The notes: generated from the sequence alone by a model not told the origin. DNA of 64,000 nt from Maratus speciosus (GCA_963932465.1 OZ010796.1:75023974-75087973), one strand, 5' to 3'; counted from the stretch's first letter, positions 45,509 through 58,527 are shown. Numbers and translations: made by a program.

Positions 45509-46859
45509 ATAGCCCTTCGTATAATGTATTTTGTTGTTTATTGACAGAAAACATTTTTGAGTTTTGAGAACGTAAAATTGGCATCTAAAATTAGAAAATT
45601 TTCGAAGTCACCAAAATCTCCCATTAGCGGGGTAAGTTTTTTTTTTCAACGTTCTGACAAAATTTTAGATCTAGCGTACTGGAAGCATCCATAATGGAAA
45701 TATCCAGGATAGGCCAACATCTTGTAGATAACGGCTGACTGTGGTTGGTAGTGCCGTTGCCTTTTCAGAGAATAGACAATTCTTTCGCTCATATTTTTAA
45801 CACTACTTATGTTGTACTGTGTAAGGCCAGCGTCCAGACACGAAATAAAAGAGCCACCGGTGAAAATTCAAAGCAAAATAAATGTGGAATTTTATCACCT
45901 CCTTAACACGTTCGCTGCCAAAGCTGAGATGGTGATTCTGTTCATACACGCCAAGATCATATTTGCAATTTAGTGCTTTTAAATTATTTTATGTTTCATT
46001 ATTTAAATATATATATGGCGAATTACTTTTAGCAACAAATAAATTCACAGGAGTGTGCTGGTTGTTGGCAAATAAAACATTTGCAGGTATTTTCTATACC
46101 ACTATGCTCGTAATCGGTGATTTAGATAATAAGATCAATAACGAGTTATCTCGTAGCTGACAAGGAAACCCAGTTTGCTAACTACGAGTATTCTCGTGGA
46201 TGGCAGCGAACGTGTTAAAATACGTATGACGGATTTTTCCGGCAGAATAAAGTTTGTCACACTAAGTTTTTCTGAAAGAGCACAAAATTTTCGATGAAAT
46301 GCTCTAAAACAGTGTTGAATTCAGGGGTGGCCCGGGGGGGACACCCTCCCCCGGAGCAATGAGTTGCCCCCCCCGGAAGATTTGAGATGTTGTGTTTTCA
46401 ATGATCAAAAAGTGCAATTTCTCCCCCCGAACTCTATGATGTCACCCCCCCCCCCCCCGAAGCCACAGAAATCCCGCCTGAAGGAAAGTCCCATATAGCT
46501 TGAATATTAACAGCAAGTTTGATTTTGTCTGATATTACCTTGCCGTGACAAATTTGAATTGAGAAATTCGCAGCAAATCTCCTGCAAGGTATACCATCCC
46601 CCACTTGCATGAGTAGTTTGTTTTGAAACTGATGGCAAGACTGTCTTTAATTCGCGAAAGTGACGAAAGCAAAAAATCCCTCTGTTGAGAGAATAGACAA
46701 TCAGCACATACGCAGAAATTGCAGAAATTTTATTCGTTTGGCACCGCTTTTTCTAAACGTTATACTTATCAAATACCAAAAAAAGGCTCATATTGGGAGC
46801 AAATATTACTTTAACTTGTTTATGGTGATGAAAACGATGCATGCACCTTCTGACGGTGT
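45152..46859 (+). repeat. 1.7-kb direct duplication, copy 1
   Basis: Collinear with 48700-50415, with few substitutions and small homopolymer indels. It starts at the centre of the hairpin and ends inside the hAT element 46310-47229. The 65-108-codon frames within it have no known domain. Confidence 0.9.
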
Positions 46860-47229
46860 GTTCGCATCAATAGACCTGATCAGGTCTAGGGACCCCTCCG
46901 AAGGAGTTAAACTTATAGTGAAACAAATAGTGGAGGGGTGGGATGATTCTGATTGCTACTTTGCAGTAAGTTTGCAGTATTTTTGATGACTTGTTTGCCG
47001 TTATTTTGCAATAAATTTGATACGGCATGAATTTAACTTGCACGACAAGTTAGCTGCAAGTTCAAAAGTGTGGTGACTTCGGCGTTTGCGTTATCTTGCT
47101 GCAGTCGTGTTATGAACTTTCAGTCTTGTCATGCTGAGCTTGCTGCAACATTGCAGGTTTTCAAAGCAAGACTGCTGAAAATTTTCTGAAAATTAAAAAT
47201 GCTGTCTCGGGTGTCTGAATTCAACACTG
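46310..47229. mobile_element. hAT-type element 4, 920 bp, TSD CTCTAAAA
   Basis: Ends CAGTGTTGAATTCAG and CTGAATTCAACACTG are exact inverted copies. CTCTAAAA flanks both sides (46302-46309 and 47230-47237). No transposase. C/G homopolymers (46443-46458) sit near the left end. Its left 550 bp recurs at 49866-50415 as part of the duplicated block, so the insertion predates the duplication. Confidence 0.95.
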
Positions 47230-47237
47230 CTCTAAAA

Positions 47238-47982
47238 GTGATCAATATCCGCGATGACGGTAAAACATTATAGATTTTTAATAATAATTAATTTAATTAA
47301 ACCGATTTTCGGCGTGTCAAACCTAGTCATACCTAGCTCATTTTGTTCGCATGACTTTTTAGTATCGATTTACGTAAAACTCTTTCAATTCCGCGATGAC
47401 GGGACTTTCGATGTTACCGGCCGTGGCCAAACTCGATCGCATCGGCTCACAGAACAGACTATTATAGTTTAGATGCGATACAAGCATTGTATTTTATTTT
47501 TTATCTATTATCTTTTACATTTTATTTATTTATTTATTCTGACAGCTAGAACATATAGTGGGATGTAAATATGAAGAAATTCCCGATCTTCTTAAGAATA
47601 TTTAATTGTGTTTATGTTCATAAGTTTCTGCTAAGTTATTCTGGGGGGAAAATATCATTTTTCATGAAAATGTTATACTGTCGCCCTCTATGGGCGAGAT
47701 AAAATACTATTCTGACATTTTGCGGCACTGCTTCTGATTCAATTAAACTCAATTTTAAAAAAAATTTTGGGGATAAAAAAAATTATAATGCTACGTTAAG
47801 TAATTTATTTTAAAAAATAAAAAGGTTAGTATTTAAAACCATGTTTTATCATGTAATTTACCACTCTGTTTATTATTTACGAGAATTGTTTTAAATATTT
47901 TTATAAAATTAATTCGTTAAAATTAATTTATATTTGCCACTGGCCACAGCGAGGGTGGGGGTGGGGGTTCCTTGTTGAGTTG
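47238..47982. other. Unassigned AT-rich sequence
   Basis: A 72-codon frame (47254-47472) shows no recognised domain. No repeats with clear ends. Confidence 0.4.
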
Positions 47983-48429
47983 TTGTTGTTCAGTGGCGTA
48001 TTCAAGGGGTGGGCTGATAGGGCTGCAGGCCCCTCCGAAATTTATACAAAAACCAAGTTTAATTGCGAAAGTTTAGCAAAGTATAATGAAAACTGCTAAA
48101 ATGAAATTCAAATGGAACTAAAAATATATTCCGTTTTAGACACATTAATAAAGTTAAAGTGTGTTAGCAGGGCGTGCGAAGAGAAAACTGCGCCCGGGGC
48201 GAAGTTTCAAATTGGCGACCCCCCCTCCATACCCCTCCGTCTCTTTGTGACAGATGTCACAAACTTGATAAATAGCTGAAATAAAAATAAATTCTATTGA
48301 ATAAATATTTCGCGTGTATTTTGGAATTTTAAAAGGGTTTAATTTTAATTTAAAAATTCCAAAACACTAAATAACATAAGAGGAGATATTTTGCCATAGT
48401 TTTTAGGGTTTCGTTCATCTGACGAAACC

Positions 48430-48480
48430 CTATTCGTCTCGCTCCTCTGTCTGTCTGTCCGTCCGTCTGTCTGTCCGTCA
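48430..48480 (+). repeat. (CTGT/CCGT)n stretch after a 'gggtttcgttcatctgacga' hairpin
   Basis: 'agggtttcgttcatctgacg' folds with 'acgaaaccct' and is followed by ctgtctgtctgtccgtc. The downstream phrase 'ttgcatacttatagctgaac' occurs twice (near 48526 and 48672). This is a repeat motif, not a gene. Confidence 0.6.
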
Positions 48481-48699
48481 CAGAGCCCGTTCTCAGAAAC
48501 TATACATGTTGGAGACTTGAAATTTTGCATACTTATAGCTGAACACCACACATCATACGACAAATCATAAAATTTTGAAAAAGTCGTACATTTAACCCTT
48601 TAGGCTCCCACATGTGTATTTTAAACAATTCTTTCTAAGTGAGCCCCTAATTAGGTTGGAGGAGTGAACTTTTGCATACTTATAGCTGAACACCTCAGA

Positions 48700-50415
48700 C
48701 CCCCTAATTTGCCTTCCGGGGGGCTCTTTTCTAAATTTTGCGGACACCATTCATGCCCCCGGGGGCAAATTTGGGGAAGAGGCTCGGAGGTGGGGGTGGG
48801 GGTGGTTTATAACAAGAAGCACGAATAAGTTGTCACAGGCCTTTCCAACAATATGTCACATGTGGGGGTCGGAAAAAATTAGAAAAATGGCCCCCTTTGG
48901 GTCTACTATCGCGCCTCCTGGAATACATACTCGCCCCCTCTTTTTGAAATACCGTTTGCAGAAATGTGTTACTGTGCACGGTGACTATGTAGAAAAGGAC
49001 TAATACAATGTAGTAATTTCATAAATTTTACCCAATTATTTCTATGTGAGGGCAAAACTTAGTGATAGCCCTTCGTATAATGTATTTTGTTGTTTATTGA
49101 CAGAAAACATTTTTGAGTTTTGAGAACGTAAAATTGGCATCTAAAATTAGAAAATTTTCGAAGTCACCAAAATCTCCCATTAGCGGGGTAAGTTTTTTTT
49201 TTCAACGTTCTGACAAAATTTTAGATCTAGCGTACTGGAAGCATCCATAATGGAAATATCCAGGATAGGCCAACATCTTGTAGATAACGGCTGACTGTGG
49301 TTGGTAGTGCCGTTGCCTTTTCAGAGAATAGACAATTCTTCCGCTCATATTTTTAACACTACTTATGTTGTACTGTGTAAAGCCAGCGTCCAGACACGAG
49401 ATAAAAGAGCCACCGGTGAAAATTCAAAGCAAAATAAATGTGAAATTTTATCACCTCCTTAACACGTTCGCTGCCAAAGCTGAGATGGTGATTCTGTTCA
49501 TACACGCCAAGATCATATTTGCAATTTAGTGCTTTTAAATTATTTTATGTTTCATTATTTAAATATATATATGGCGAATTACTTTTAGCAACAAATAAAT
49601 TCACAGGAGTGTGCTAGTTGTTGGCAAATAAAACATTGCAGGTATTTTCTATACCACTATGCTTGTAATCGGTGATTTAGATAATAAGATCAATAACGAG
49701 TTATCTCGTAGCTGACAAGGAAACCCAGTTTGCTAACTACGAGTATTCTCGTGGGTGGCAGCGAACGTTTTAAAATACGTATGATGGATTTTTCCGGCAG
49801 AATAAAGTTTGTCACACTAAGTTTTTCTGAAAGAGCACAAAATTTTCGATGATATGCTCTAAAACAGTGTTGAATTCAGGGGGTGGCCCGGGGGGACATC
49901 CTCCCCCGGAGCAATGAGTTGCCCCCCCCCCCCCGGAAGATTTGAGATGTTGTGTTTTCAATGATCAAAAAGTGCAATTTCTCCCCCGGAACTCTATGAT
50001 GTCCCCCCCCCCCCCGAAGCAACAGAAATCCCGCCTGAAGGAAAGTCCCATATAGCTTGAATATTAACAGCAAGTTTGATTTTGTCTGATATTACCTTGC
50101 CGTGACAAATTTGAATTGAGAAATTCGCAGCAAATCTCCTGCAAGGTATACCATCCCCCACTTGCATGAGTAGTTTGTTTTGAAACTGATGGCAAGACTG
50201 TCTTTAATTCGCGAAAGTGACGAAAGCAAAAAATCCCTCTGTTGAGAGAATAGACAATCAGCACATACGCAGAAATTGCAGAAATTTTATTCGTCTGGCA
50301 CCGCTTTTTCTAAACGTTATACTTATCAAATACCAAAAAAGGCTTATATTGGGAGCAAATATTACTTTAACTTGTTTATGGTGATGAAAACGATGCATGC
50401 ACCTTCTGACGGTGT
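48700..50415 (+). repeat. 1.7-kb direct duplication, copy 2
   Basis: Matches 45152-46859. The homopolymers (for example C14 near 49922 and C11 near 50004) differ in length from copy 1. It stops inside the hAT-4 sequence, and the rest of hAT-4 is absent. Confidence 0.9.
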
Positions 50416-51410
50416 ACCGGATCTGTACGGATTTAAAATTACCTGCAGTTTTACATTTTATCCAGAATGATTCCCCAACAGCAAGATATATCGGCTAAAT
50501 TTCGACCCATTACAAAAATCGTCAGTATATGGACAGAAGTAGAAAACAAATCTGTTAAGGGACCATACGGGTGTTAACGTTTTATTATTATTATTATTAT
50601 TTTACAAAACTATATATTTATATATAGTGTATATATGAGTATTTCAAAATGTGCTTAAAAAAATTCAAAGTAAAATTACATTTATGTATCCATAAATTCC
50701 CTCAAAAAGTATACTTTTAAAATATGTATTATAAGATACAAAACGAGGAAAATGCTAATTGTTTTTCAACTTTTTACATTTTTGAGTAAATTTAGATATA
50801 TAGATATAAAATACATAGCAGATTTACCAAAATCAAAAAATTATATTTTCAATAATTTATTTTTTTTCATAACAAAAAAAGAAAATTAAAAAAAGAAAGA
50901 AAGAAAATGCCTCCCATAACTAGGTAAAATTCATTATTATTGGTGGGTGGGAGAGCGCGCGAGTTTCGTAGATGATGTAAGGGGGGGGGGGGGGCGCAGA
51001 GTGCAAAAGTTTGAGAAACTCTGCAATAAGATATTACAAAAGTACATCATAAAACGATTAAATTTAAAGAACTTAATGACAAATAAATATGAACTTACTA
51101 ATATAATCCAAGGAAAAATGTAGATCCAATAAAAAAAATTACTTATAAGTGAAGTAGAATGTTCTAATAAAAAAGAGACTTACAAAAATCTAAAAGAAGT
51201 TTTAAAATGGAAAAAGTCCTTTCCTTAGTCAGAAATTTCTTTTTGGAGTTAGGGTAGGAGACGATGCAATAACTTTGAAAATAAAAATGTACATAATTAC
51301 ATTGGGGGAGGGGGGGGGGGTCAGATCTGCATATAATATATATATATATATATTTACATATTATAAAAAGAGAAAAAAGAATGACCTTGAAGGAAAAAAA
51401 AATCCAGAAA
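50416..51410. other. Unassigned AT-rich sequence
   Basis: Contains (tat)n near 50583, a G tract at 50981-50994, another G tract near 51305-51320 and (at)n near 51335. No gene or clear repeat ends. Confidence 0.4.
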
Positions 51411-52190
51411 AATAATCAACGGTCAAAATTAACAAATAAAAAACCGAATTGATAGTGTAAATTTGGCGCCCCCTTCGCCCCCCCCCCTTTCGCACGGTGC
51501 TGTGTGTTAGAAATCATCTTAGAAAGTGTGCTATTTCGCAGAGCCAATGAAATTTTCCATTTCAGCCAAGGTTCTGTTACACACATGCTGTCATTCTCAT
51601 TACACACGTTTTATTATACAAAACATGATATATGGTGATTAAAAGTGCATTGTTAATTTCTATTACTTGCTATTTATCAGTTTGAAAGTCTGTGATTTAA
51701 AGTTATGCATAGATCGAGATATCTTTTTAGCATGAACTGCAAAACCTAGAACCTTTTTTCTTTTTTAATTTGCATAAATGCGTTAAGGTGAGAACGCACT
51801 TCAGTCATTTTTAATTTGCTGTTTACTTCGATTTTATTTACTATTTAATGAGATACCGTTTAGCAGATAATTTCCAATATAACGTTTATAAAAATGCACT
51901 GTAACCATGGAATTATACCTGCAAAGACTAAAACCTGCCTAAAACGAAAATGTTCCCTTTTCCTATGCGATTTCATCTTAGGAGGTTTGATTGTATAATA
52001 TATGCATCACCCGCTATGATAAAAACCTGCTTAAAGAGAAAAGTTTCCTGTTCCTTGTGATTCCATCTTAGAAACTTTTATTGTATCTCAGCTTCCTCCG
52101 GAATGTAAGTCTAGATACGCCACTGGTGTTGTTTATGACGGCCGATTATCTGCACGCAGGGGCGTAAATCCACCCCACCCCCCCTGCGAA

Positions 52191-52530
52191 AAAATCAGTC
52201 GGAAAATTTCCCGTTCGATCAGAAAAAAGACGTTTAATCGGAAAAAAAATGGTATTAACTTATAAAAGCTTATAAATTGGAAAAATGAAAAAATCAGTCG
52301 GAAAAATTCCCGTTCGATCGGAAAAAAGTAAGTTTAGTCGAAAAAAAAATGGCATTAACGTATAAAAACTTAAGAATTGGAGAAATGTTTCTGTAGTTTT
52401 TAATTAGTAAATAAGAAAAACAAGTTAGAGCGAAGAAAACCTATAAAATTTTATTCTTAGTTGGATTTTTTTCCCTTGAAGTTTTTAATTAGAAAATTAG
52501 AAAAAACAATTTAGAACGAAGAAAACATAT
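52191..52530 (+). repeat. 99-bp tandem pair and related repeats
   Basis: 'aaaatcagtcggaaaa' repeats at 52191 and 52290, followed by 'cccgttcgatcrgaaaaaag'. A second pair, 'gtttttaattagtaaa' / 'gtttttaattagaaaa', starts near 52398 and 52481. Confidence 0.8.
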
Positions 52531-53057
52531 ATAAATTTATACTTAGTCTGAAATATTACGGATTTTATTTTTGTGATTAAAACTATACAGAAAAACTTTA
52601 ACTTGTCAAATATTGTGAACTCGAAAACCTCGATATGAAGAAACAAAATATTTGTATACATATTCCAGCAATGTTAATAATATTTGTAACCTTGATATTT
52701 TGATCGAAAACTTTGATATTCCGAACTTTTTTCTGTTCCCTTTGACTTCGAGATCCAGCTGTATTTACTTATAGTCGGAAAGTTTTTAGTTTAGTCTAGA
52801 AATTTTAAGACATACTGATTGAAGTGCAGAAACTTCTAATTTTTTTTTATCTAACTTTAAATTTAGTTAGAAACGTGTATCACGGAATATAGGTGATATC
52901 CGATGAAAATTCAAAACTGAATTGCAAATATTTAGTACTTTACCCTATCAAAATCTGGATATTTTCCACTCTACACGAATTTTACCTTTAATCGAAAATA
53001 ATTATGGTTTTATTTTTTCTACTAATTTTGTGTTTTCTTTTTATTTTATTTAAAAAA

Positions 53058-53060
53058 AAT

Positions 53061-53098
<38 letters not shown>
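53058..53098 (+). repeat. Poly-T tract
   Basis: About 40 T. Similar tracts occur throughout the window. Confidence 0.9.
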
Positions 53099-53103
<5 letters not shown>

Positions 53104-53499
53104 TTACGTAATTTTAGATTGATTTAAAAATGTGTTTCAAGAAATTTATATGATACCGGATGAAATTGAAAACACCCAAATACTTTAAATTTTTATCTCG
53201 AAATAATCTGGATATTTTACAATCTATACGAGTTAACTTCCATCAGAAATAATACTTTCATTTTCTTTTTCCTTTCTCAATTGTATTCGATTTTTTATAT
53301 GTTATTATTATTACTGAATTTTGTTTGGTTGGAAAAAACAGGGGTGACAACTAATTTTTACCCTGTTTTAAAGTATGTCGTTAGAAAGAATTAAGAAATT
53401 CCGTATTTTTGGCACATTTTTGTCTTTAAAATATTCCCCAAGCAAACAGATTTCAATTTTACTTAGAAAGAAACAATTTTAACCGATTACTTACGAAAT

Positions 53500-55200
53500 T
53501 ATTAAATTTTATAGATGAAATTCACAGGATAATTATGACTTCGCGTATCGTATTGAGATAGTCAAATAATTTTAAAGCGCTGATGTCGATTCTTTTCGAA
53601 TTATTAATAAATTTATCTAAAAATTAGGGGAGAAAGTCTATGATTAATATGTATAGGGAAATGCGGATTGGAATCAAAAACTGCTTTGTTACATAGCGAT
53701 ATATCTTGTTACTAAACGTACAAAACTTGATTAACTTTTATTGAAGTACTAAGAAATGGTTATAAGTTTTGTTCATTCGAAAATTTTCAATCTTTTAAAT
53801 TTTGACTTTTTTCATGTTGTAGAAGTACACTGGCAACAGGATTCCTTATGCTTAATTCAGAATTTGAATTTCTATCCGGAGTGGAGTTTATGTGAATAAA
53901 TATGCCATACACAAAAAAAAAAAAAATAAAATGCATTAAGCCTTTTATTGATAAAAAAAACGGACATCGAATCCCCAGCTCTTCAATAATCCAGTTTCAT
54001 CAAATTTTGTACATTTAGAAACAAGACATATCACTATCAAACAAAGCAGTTTGGAGTAGAGGTCTGCACGGGCTGACATTTCCAGGCCCGGGCCCGGCCC
54101 GATACAAAAATGAAAAGTTCGGCCAGAGCCCCGCCCGGCCCGGCCCGAGTGAACTTCTACAAAACATTGATTTTTACGTCGAATTAGTTAAAAATTTGTC
54201 TCGTACGAGGAGTTCTGACCAAAAATATTTATCTTAACTTTTTTTTTATGTTTATAATCTTTATTTTTATAGAAGTGCAGCAGGCTGCGATATTTATTTG
54301 TTTAATGAATCTCTATTTCTTGTATGTAAATGTTTCAGTTATCATTAATATTGTTAATCCATATTCCACGTATAGAAGTGTTAAAAATCGGAAAAATGCT
54401 ATACAGTGAAATCTTCTAAGATGGAATTACATAGAAAAGAAAAAAAAATGCGTTATAGACAAGTTCCCTTCTTAGCAAGTGTAAATGTATTATATATTCT
54501 TTTCTTAGTTATTAGTATATTAATTTTGCATGGATCAACACGTTTTTCAGTTTAAAACAGGGTTCCGTCATAGGCAGGTTCCTTTTCACACATTTTACTG
54601 TATTTTAATTTAGTTATATTTTAATATGCTACTATTCTTTAAAAATAATAAATTTTAATGTTTAAGTGTAGAATAATGGCGATTCAAAAATGTATGCATT
54701 TTTTGCAAAAACTTTTGGGCCAGGCTTAATTTAACTGATCTTTAAATGGACCAGGCCACGCTGAGACAATGATTTTCATACGGGCTGGCTCAAAACTAGG
54801 ACTGAAAATTTTGGGCCGTGAAGACTAGGAATGAAACCAGGCCCAGCTCTGTACAGAAAAATTAAGTTAGGCCCGGCCCGCGCCTTCAGAAAAAAGTAAG
54901 GCCCGGGCCCGGCCCGGGCCGAGTGCTGTGAATGAAAATCGGGCCGAGCCCGGCCCGTGCAGATCTCTAGTTTGGAGCTCCAAACCGCAATTTTCTACAC
55001 ATATTAATCATAGTACTTCACCACTAATTTTTAGAGACATACATTAATAATTCAAAAGGAATCAACATCAGCGCTTTAAAACCTATTTGACTATCTCGAT
55101 ACGCTCAGTCATAGAGACTTTCATCTATTATCTATAAAGTTTAATTCGTAAGATATTTACGATATCCTTTCTTCGTTTTTATCACATATGCTAAACTTTT
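53500..55200. repeat. Internal palindrome of hAT-type element 6, split by an insertion
   Basis: 53500-53745 is the imperfect reverse complement of 53997-54056 joined to 54978-55200. For example, 'aaagcgctgatgt-gattc' and 'gtatcgagatagtcaaata' have complements at 55060-55105. The hAT at 54057-54969 sits in the right arm. Confidence 0.8.
54057..54969. mobile_element. Nested hAT-type element 7, 913 bp, TSD GTTTGGAG
   Basis: TAGAGGTCTGCACGGGC and GCCCGTGCAGATCTCTA ends are inverted with one mismatch. GTTTGGAG flanks both sides (54049-54056 and 54970-54977). Subterminal GGCCCGG repeats are on both sides. No coding frame. It belongs to the same family as the fragment at 31937. Confidence 0.95.
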
Positions 55201-55358
55201 AGACATGAGTATATATATATATATATATATAGATAGATATATTAATTAGTCGGCATTTTGTTGGCAATGGTACTCAGAAATTTTTCTTCTTGGAGTCGGA
55301 AATTTATGAGTCTACACCCCCCTAAGCGACCAAGGTGGTTTACGCCCCTGTCTGCACG

Positions 55359-56345
55359 AGGGATATAGGCCCCAAAGGGTCTTTTGGGAACCTAACCCTT
55401 ATTTACGCAAGGATATCCACGGTTCGAAGAAAAGGAGGAAAGTTCAGAAGAGAGGAAAGTTCAATATAGAATAGAACTTAGTATCATGTTTACATCGCAG
55501 TAATTTGAAAAGTTGTAAAATATAGTTAACTTGTAAAAACAAAAGCAATAAAGATTTTGGCATATCTCTATTCGCGTTCGTAATCAAAGAAAAGTTTACA
55601 AACTGAAATAATTTGTATATAAAATCAATAATTATATACAGGTATATAATATTATTGTTTACTTTTATTATTATATATAATATATACCTGCAATGTCAGT
55701 AATGACCCTAAGACCAAGCCTATGCTGCTGCTACTATTTTTCATATTAAAAAAATAATAATAAGACATTTCTGGTCTAAGTTTAACTTTGAGATAAGTTA
55801 GAAGATAAATGTAAATTTTGCATATGACAAATCAATTCAAGCTCAGAAGCAAAAAAAATTATTTACACAGGCAAAAATATGTTTAACATAAATAAAAATT
55901 AAATGTGGAAAATAGCAATAATTCATTAAATATGCATTAATTACAATTGTATTCGCCATTTATTTTAAATTTTACTTGTTCATATTTCTGTATTTGTCAA
56001 AATATTTCTAAAATATATACTTAATTTTATTTGGAGTATTAGAGCCTTATCCGCAACTCGTAATGGTTTTAACACAGACAATTATTAATTAGAAAATTAT
56101 TAAGTTTAAATTTTAGAAATATTTTGATAGCAAAAAAACTGAGGCGTACTTTAAGAAAAAAGAAGTTACTATAAATAATAATTTCCCGTGGAGATATTTT
56201 AACGATCCGAATGCATTATGCACCTGTAGGTTTAACATTAGGAAACTAATTTGATATCTTTACTGCTCATTACTCTTAAATACGTTACGTTATGATTATT
56301 AAGACATGGTAATATATTGTTGCTTCAAAATGAAGACTATTTATT
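55359..56345. other. Unassigned AT-rich sequence
   Basis: A short palindrome around 55640-55690 ('caggtatataatatt' / 'aatatatacctg'). No gene seen. Confidence 0.45.
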
Positions 56346-56910
56346 ACCCGACTGCCAAGAAGGATTATGTGTTTCACGCGTATCTGGGTATGTGGATTTC
56401 TTTATACCCTCGAAACATCCCAACGGCTGGATGGATTTTAATGAATGAGGTCTCTATCGATTTGCCTTAACCGTCCGATGGTTATAGGCTCGGTTTTATT
56501 TTTATAAATTCAAAATGGCGGTCGTAAAATACAAATGGCGGTAGAGACGAAAAAAATTTACGCACCCTATTGATTGGCATATCATTGGATAGGGCTTTTA
56601 AAATGAAGACAATGTTCCATTGACTATTTTACAGTCAGAAGCTCCGTTTGAATATTACACAACCCGGAAATTGTGTAGGCAGGACCTCTAGCTTTACTGG
56701 AACTCAAACCTTCATAGACATCTATAGGCCTCATCAATACAGTGTTTATAGATAGGAACTAACAATTAAACATAACTTAAAAGTCATCCATAGAAGTTAA
56801 TAAAAAAAATAGGTAAGTAATATAAACAATAGTTGCACATTGATGAGAAATAATTAATTAGTTCGCTTTTTACGCAGTAGGGTTTTTTGATTTTTTAAAT
56901 TTAATTTTTA
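56346..56910 (-). repeat. Dispersed repeat, copy B (partner of 655-1554)
   Basis: Reverse complement of the repeat at the start of the window, including 'aaacatcccaacggctggat' and 'acaaatggcggtagagacga'. It lacks about 0.3 kb found in copy A. Confidence 0.7.
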
Positions 56911-57426
56911 CTTGTTATCAAATATTTTTATGAGCAAATATTACAATGTAAAATTTGGCCTTTTTAGAGCTTAACTGTAGAGTATTCGTCATTTGTGGAA
57001 TGCAAAATTGTGTAAGGCTTATTTAAATATTTTTTTTTTTACACTCACCTATTCCTCGAAAAAGAAAGCCTTTAAAGAAAAATGTTATAAATGACTATTT
57101 ATAATCGGGTCACTACAATGTCAATGAAAAATTTATTTTTAGATGGAGTAAGGCATTCCTAATATAAAGTTAAGTAGTTGCTAATTGCTTGGATATGCTA
57201 ATTTTATTGGCTGCCAATTCTTTTAAGGGGGCAGACCACGGTGAGCAGCCAGAAAATGACCGAATTAACCCTTTATCTACTGACGGTACTTATAAGTACC
57301 ACTCACTTTAAACTTTCACCCCATAGTGAATATTACTAATATTCTAATGTCACTTTGCAAAAACACTGTGTAGTTATCCATCGTTTTCATCTGCTTTAAA
57401 ATGTAATTACTAAAATGTAGTGTAGT

Positions 57427-58283
57427 CAGGGCTTAATTTGCGCCGGAGCCCACCGGAGCTGAGCTCCGGCACTTCTCTGTTTTCAGTAAATATTTAAATA
57501 TTGGTCGGAATTCACCGGAGCTCATAAATGCAGGGCTCCGGAGCCCAAAGCAACAGCGCCTTTTTTTTTATGAACGCTGCCCATTTTAAGGCTCTGCTCT
57601 GCACATTTACGAAGTCACTTTCATTTATAAGTAGATATAATTACCATGCATTGTTATTCTGATAGAAAGCAATCGAGTAGCGTTTCCCCCTTTTTGTATA
57701 AACGTATTGAATATTTCAGATATCGGTGTCAAATTTTTAATTTAATCTGATTTTCAGGGACTCACCACAAAAGATTGTTAAGCGGAAGGAGTCGATTATA
57801 GTTTAGAATATGCACCTTTTATAGGAAATTGAAAAACGCTGTTCCATTCTTCAACATATAAATATTAATTTCTATAAATTTCATTCACTTTTTCATGAAA
57901 AGGCATAACTGGCGAACTATTCCTTTTTTGCGTTAGCGCTATTTCCGAATCATAATCCTTACCATATTTAATCCCAGAATTCTACAATTAATTAACATTA
58001 AAATTACGCAAATATTTCTTTTCGGAAGGAGTGATAACTAAAAAGTGGATTAGTTGACAGCTAAGTATATTAAATAATTATGCATTATAAGTGTATGCTG
58101 ATAGATATATTTAAAATTATTTTGCTAAAGAAAAAAAATGCTTTAAATTTTGAAAATAATGTATGAAATATAAATATGCGGATTGGAGTGACGGGGGGGG
58201 GGGGGGGGGGGGAGCACGCTATGGTTGTTAGTACTGCAGAATATTAGGGCTCCGGTACTTTTTGTGTTAGAAATTAAGCCCAG
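57427..58283. mobile_element. hAT-type element 8, 857 bp, TSD AGTGTAGT
   Basis: CAGGGCTTAATTT and AAATTAAGCCCAG ends are inverted (one mismatch in the terminal triplet). AGTGTAGT flanks both sides (57419-57426 and 58284-58291). Subterminal GCTCCGG/CCGGAGC words occur on both sides, and a G tract at 58193-58211. No coding frame. Inserted into the piggyBac-like element. Confidence 0.92.
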
Positions 58284-58339
58284 AGTGTAGTAATAATTTT
58301 CTTAGTATTTCTTTTCTGTTTCATTATTATTTTTTTAAT

Positions 58340-58484
58340 AGGAAATTGAAAAAGTTGTGGCACCGGCTCTTTTTTGCTATGCTAGAAATGGCATATGTAA
58401 ATTCATATATTGCATATGTGGAGATCATGTTGTCCCTGGAATATAGACATCGCATAACTAAAGGACTGCTAACAAGATCAAAAC

Positions 58485-58495
<11 letters not shown>
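58340..58495 (+). pseudogene. piggyBac transposase C-terminal fragment
   Basis: The frame reads KKLWHRLFFAMLEMAYVNSY then IAYVEIML and ends in lysines from a poly-A tract (58494-58523). It matches the pattern W-x-R-[LV]-F-x-x-[LM]-L-[DE]-x-[AS]-x-V-N-[AS]-[YF]-I of piggyBac transposases, which follows the catalytic domain. No Asp triad, no N-terminal part and no zinc-binding tail is present, so it cannot act. Confidence 0.75.

Positions 58496-58527
<32 letters not shown>

Larger units (their letters stand above)
47991..52125. mobile_element. Candidate hAT-type element 5, 4.1 kb
   Basis: CAGTGGCGTAT at the left and ATACGCCACTG at the right are inverted. The flanks TTGTTGTT (47983-47990) and GTGTTGTT (52126-52133) match at 7 of 8 positions. 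The match of the ends is short, so the boundary pairing is tentative. The interior contains duplication copy 2, a segment shared with hAT-type element 3, and two related units near 51930 and 52020 ('aaaacctgc-taaa'). Confidence 0.55.
52157..55350. mobile_element. hAT-type element 6, TSD TCTGCACG
   Basis: CAGGGGCGTAAATCCACC at the left and GGTGGTTTACGCCCCTG at the right are inverted. TCTGCACG flanks both ends (52149-52156 and 55351-55358). The interior starts with two 99-bp units (52191 and 52290) and contains an internal palindrome (53500-55200) split by a second hAT element. No transposase. Confidence 0.92.

Noticed and set aside
46660..46986. 108-codon frame in the duplicated block
   Set aside because: Spans the hAT element and the duplication breakpoint; the second copy reads differently after 50415. 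Not a conserved protein.
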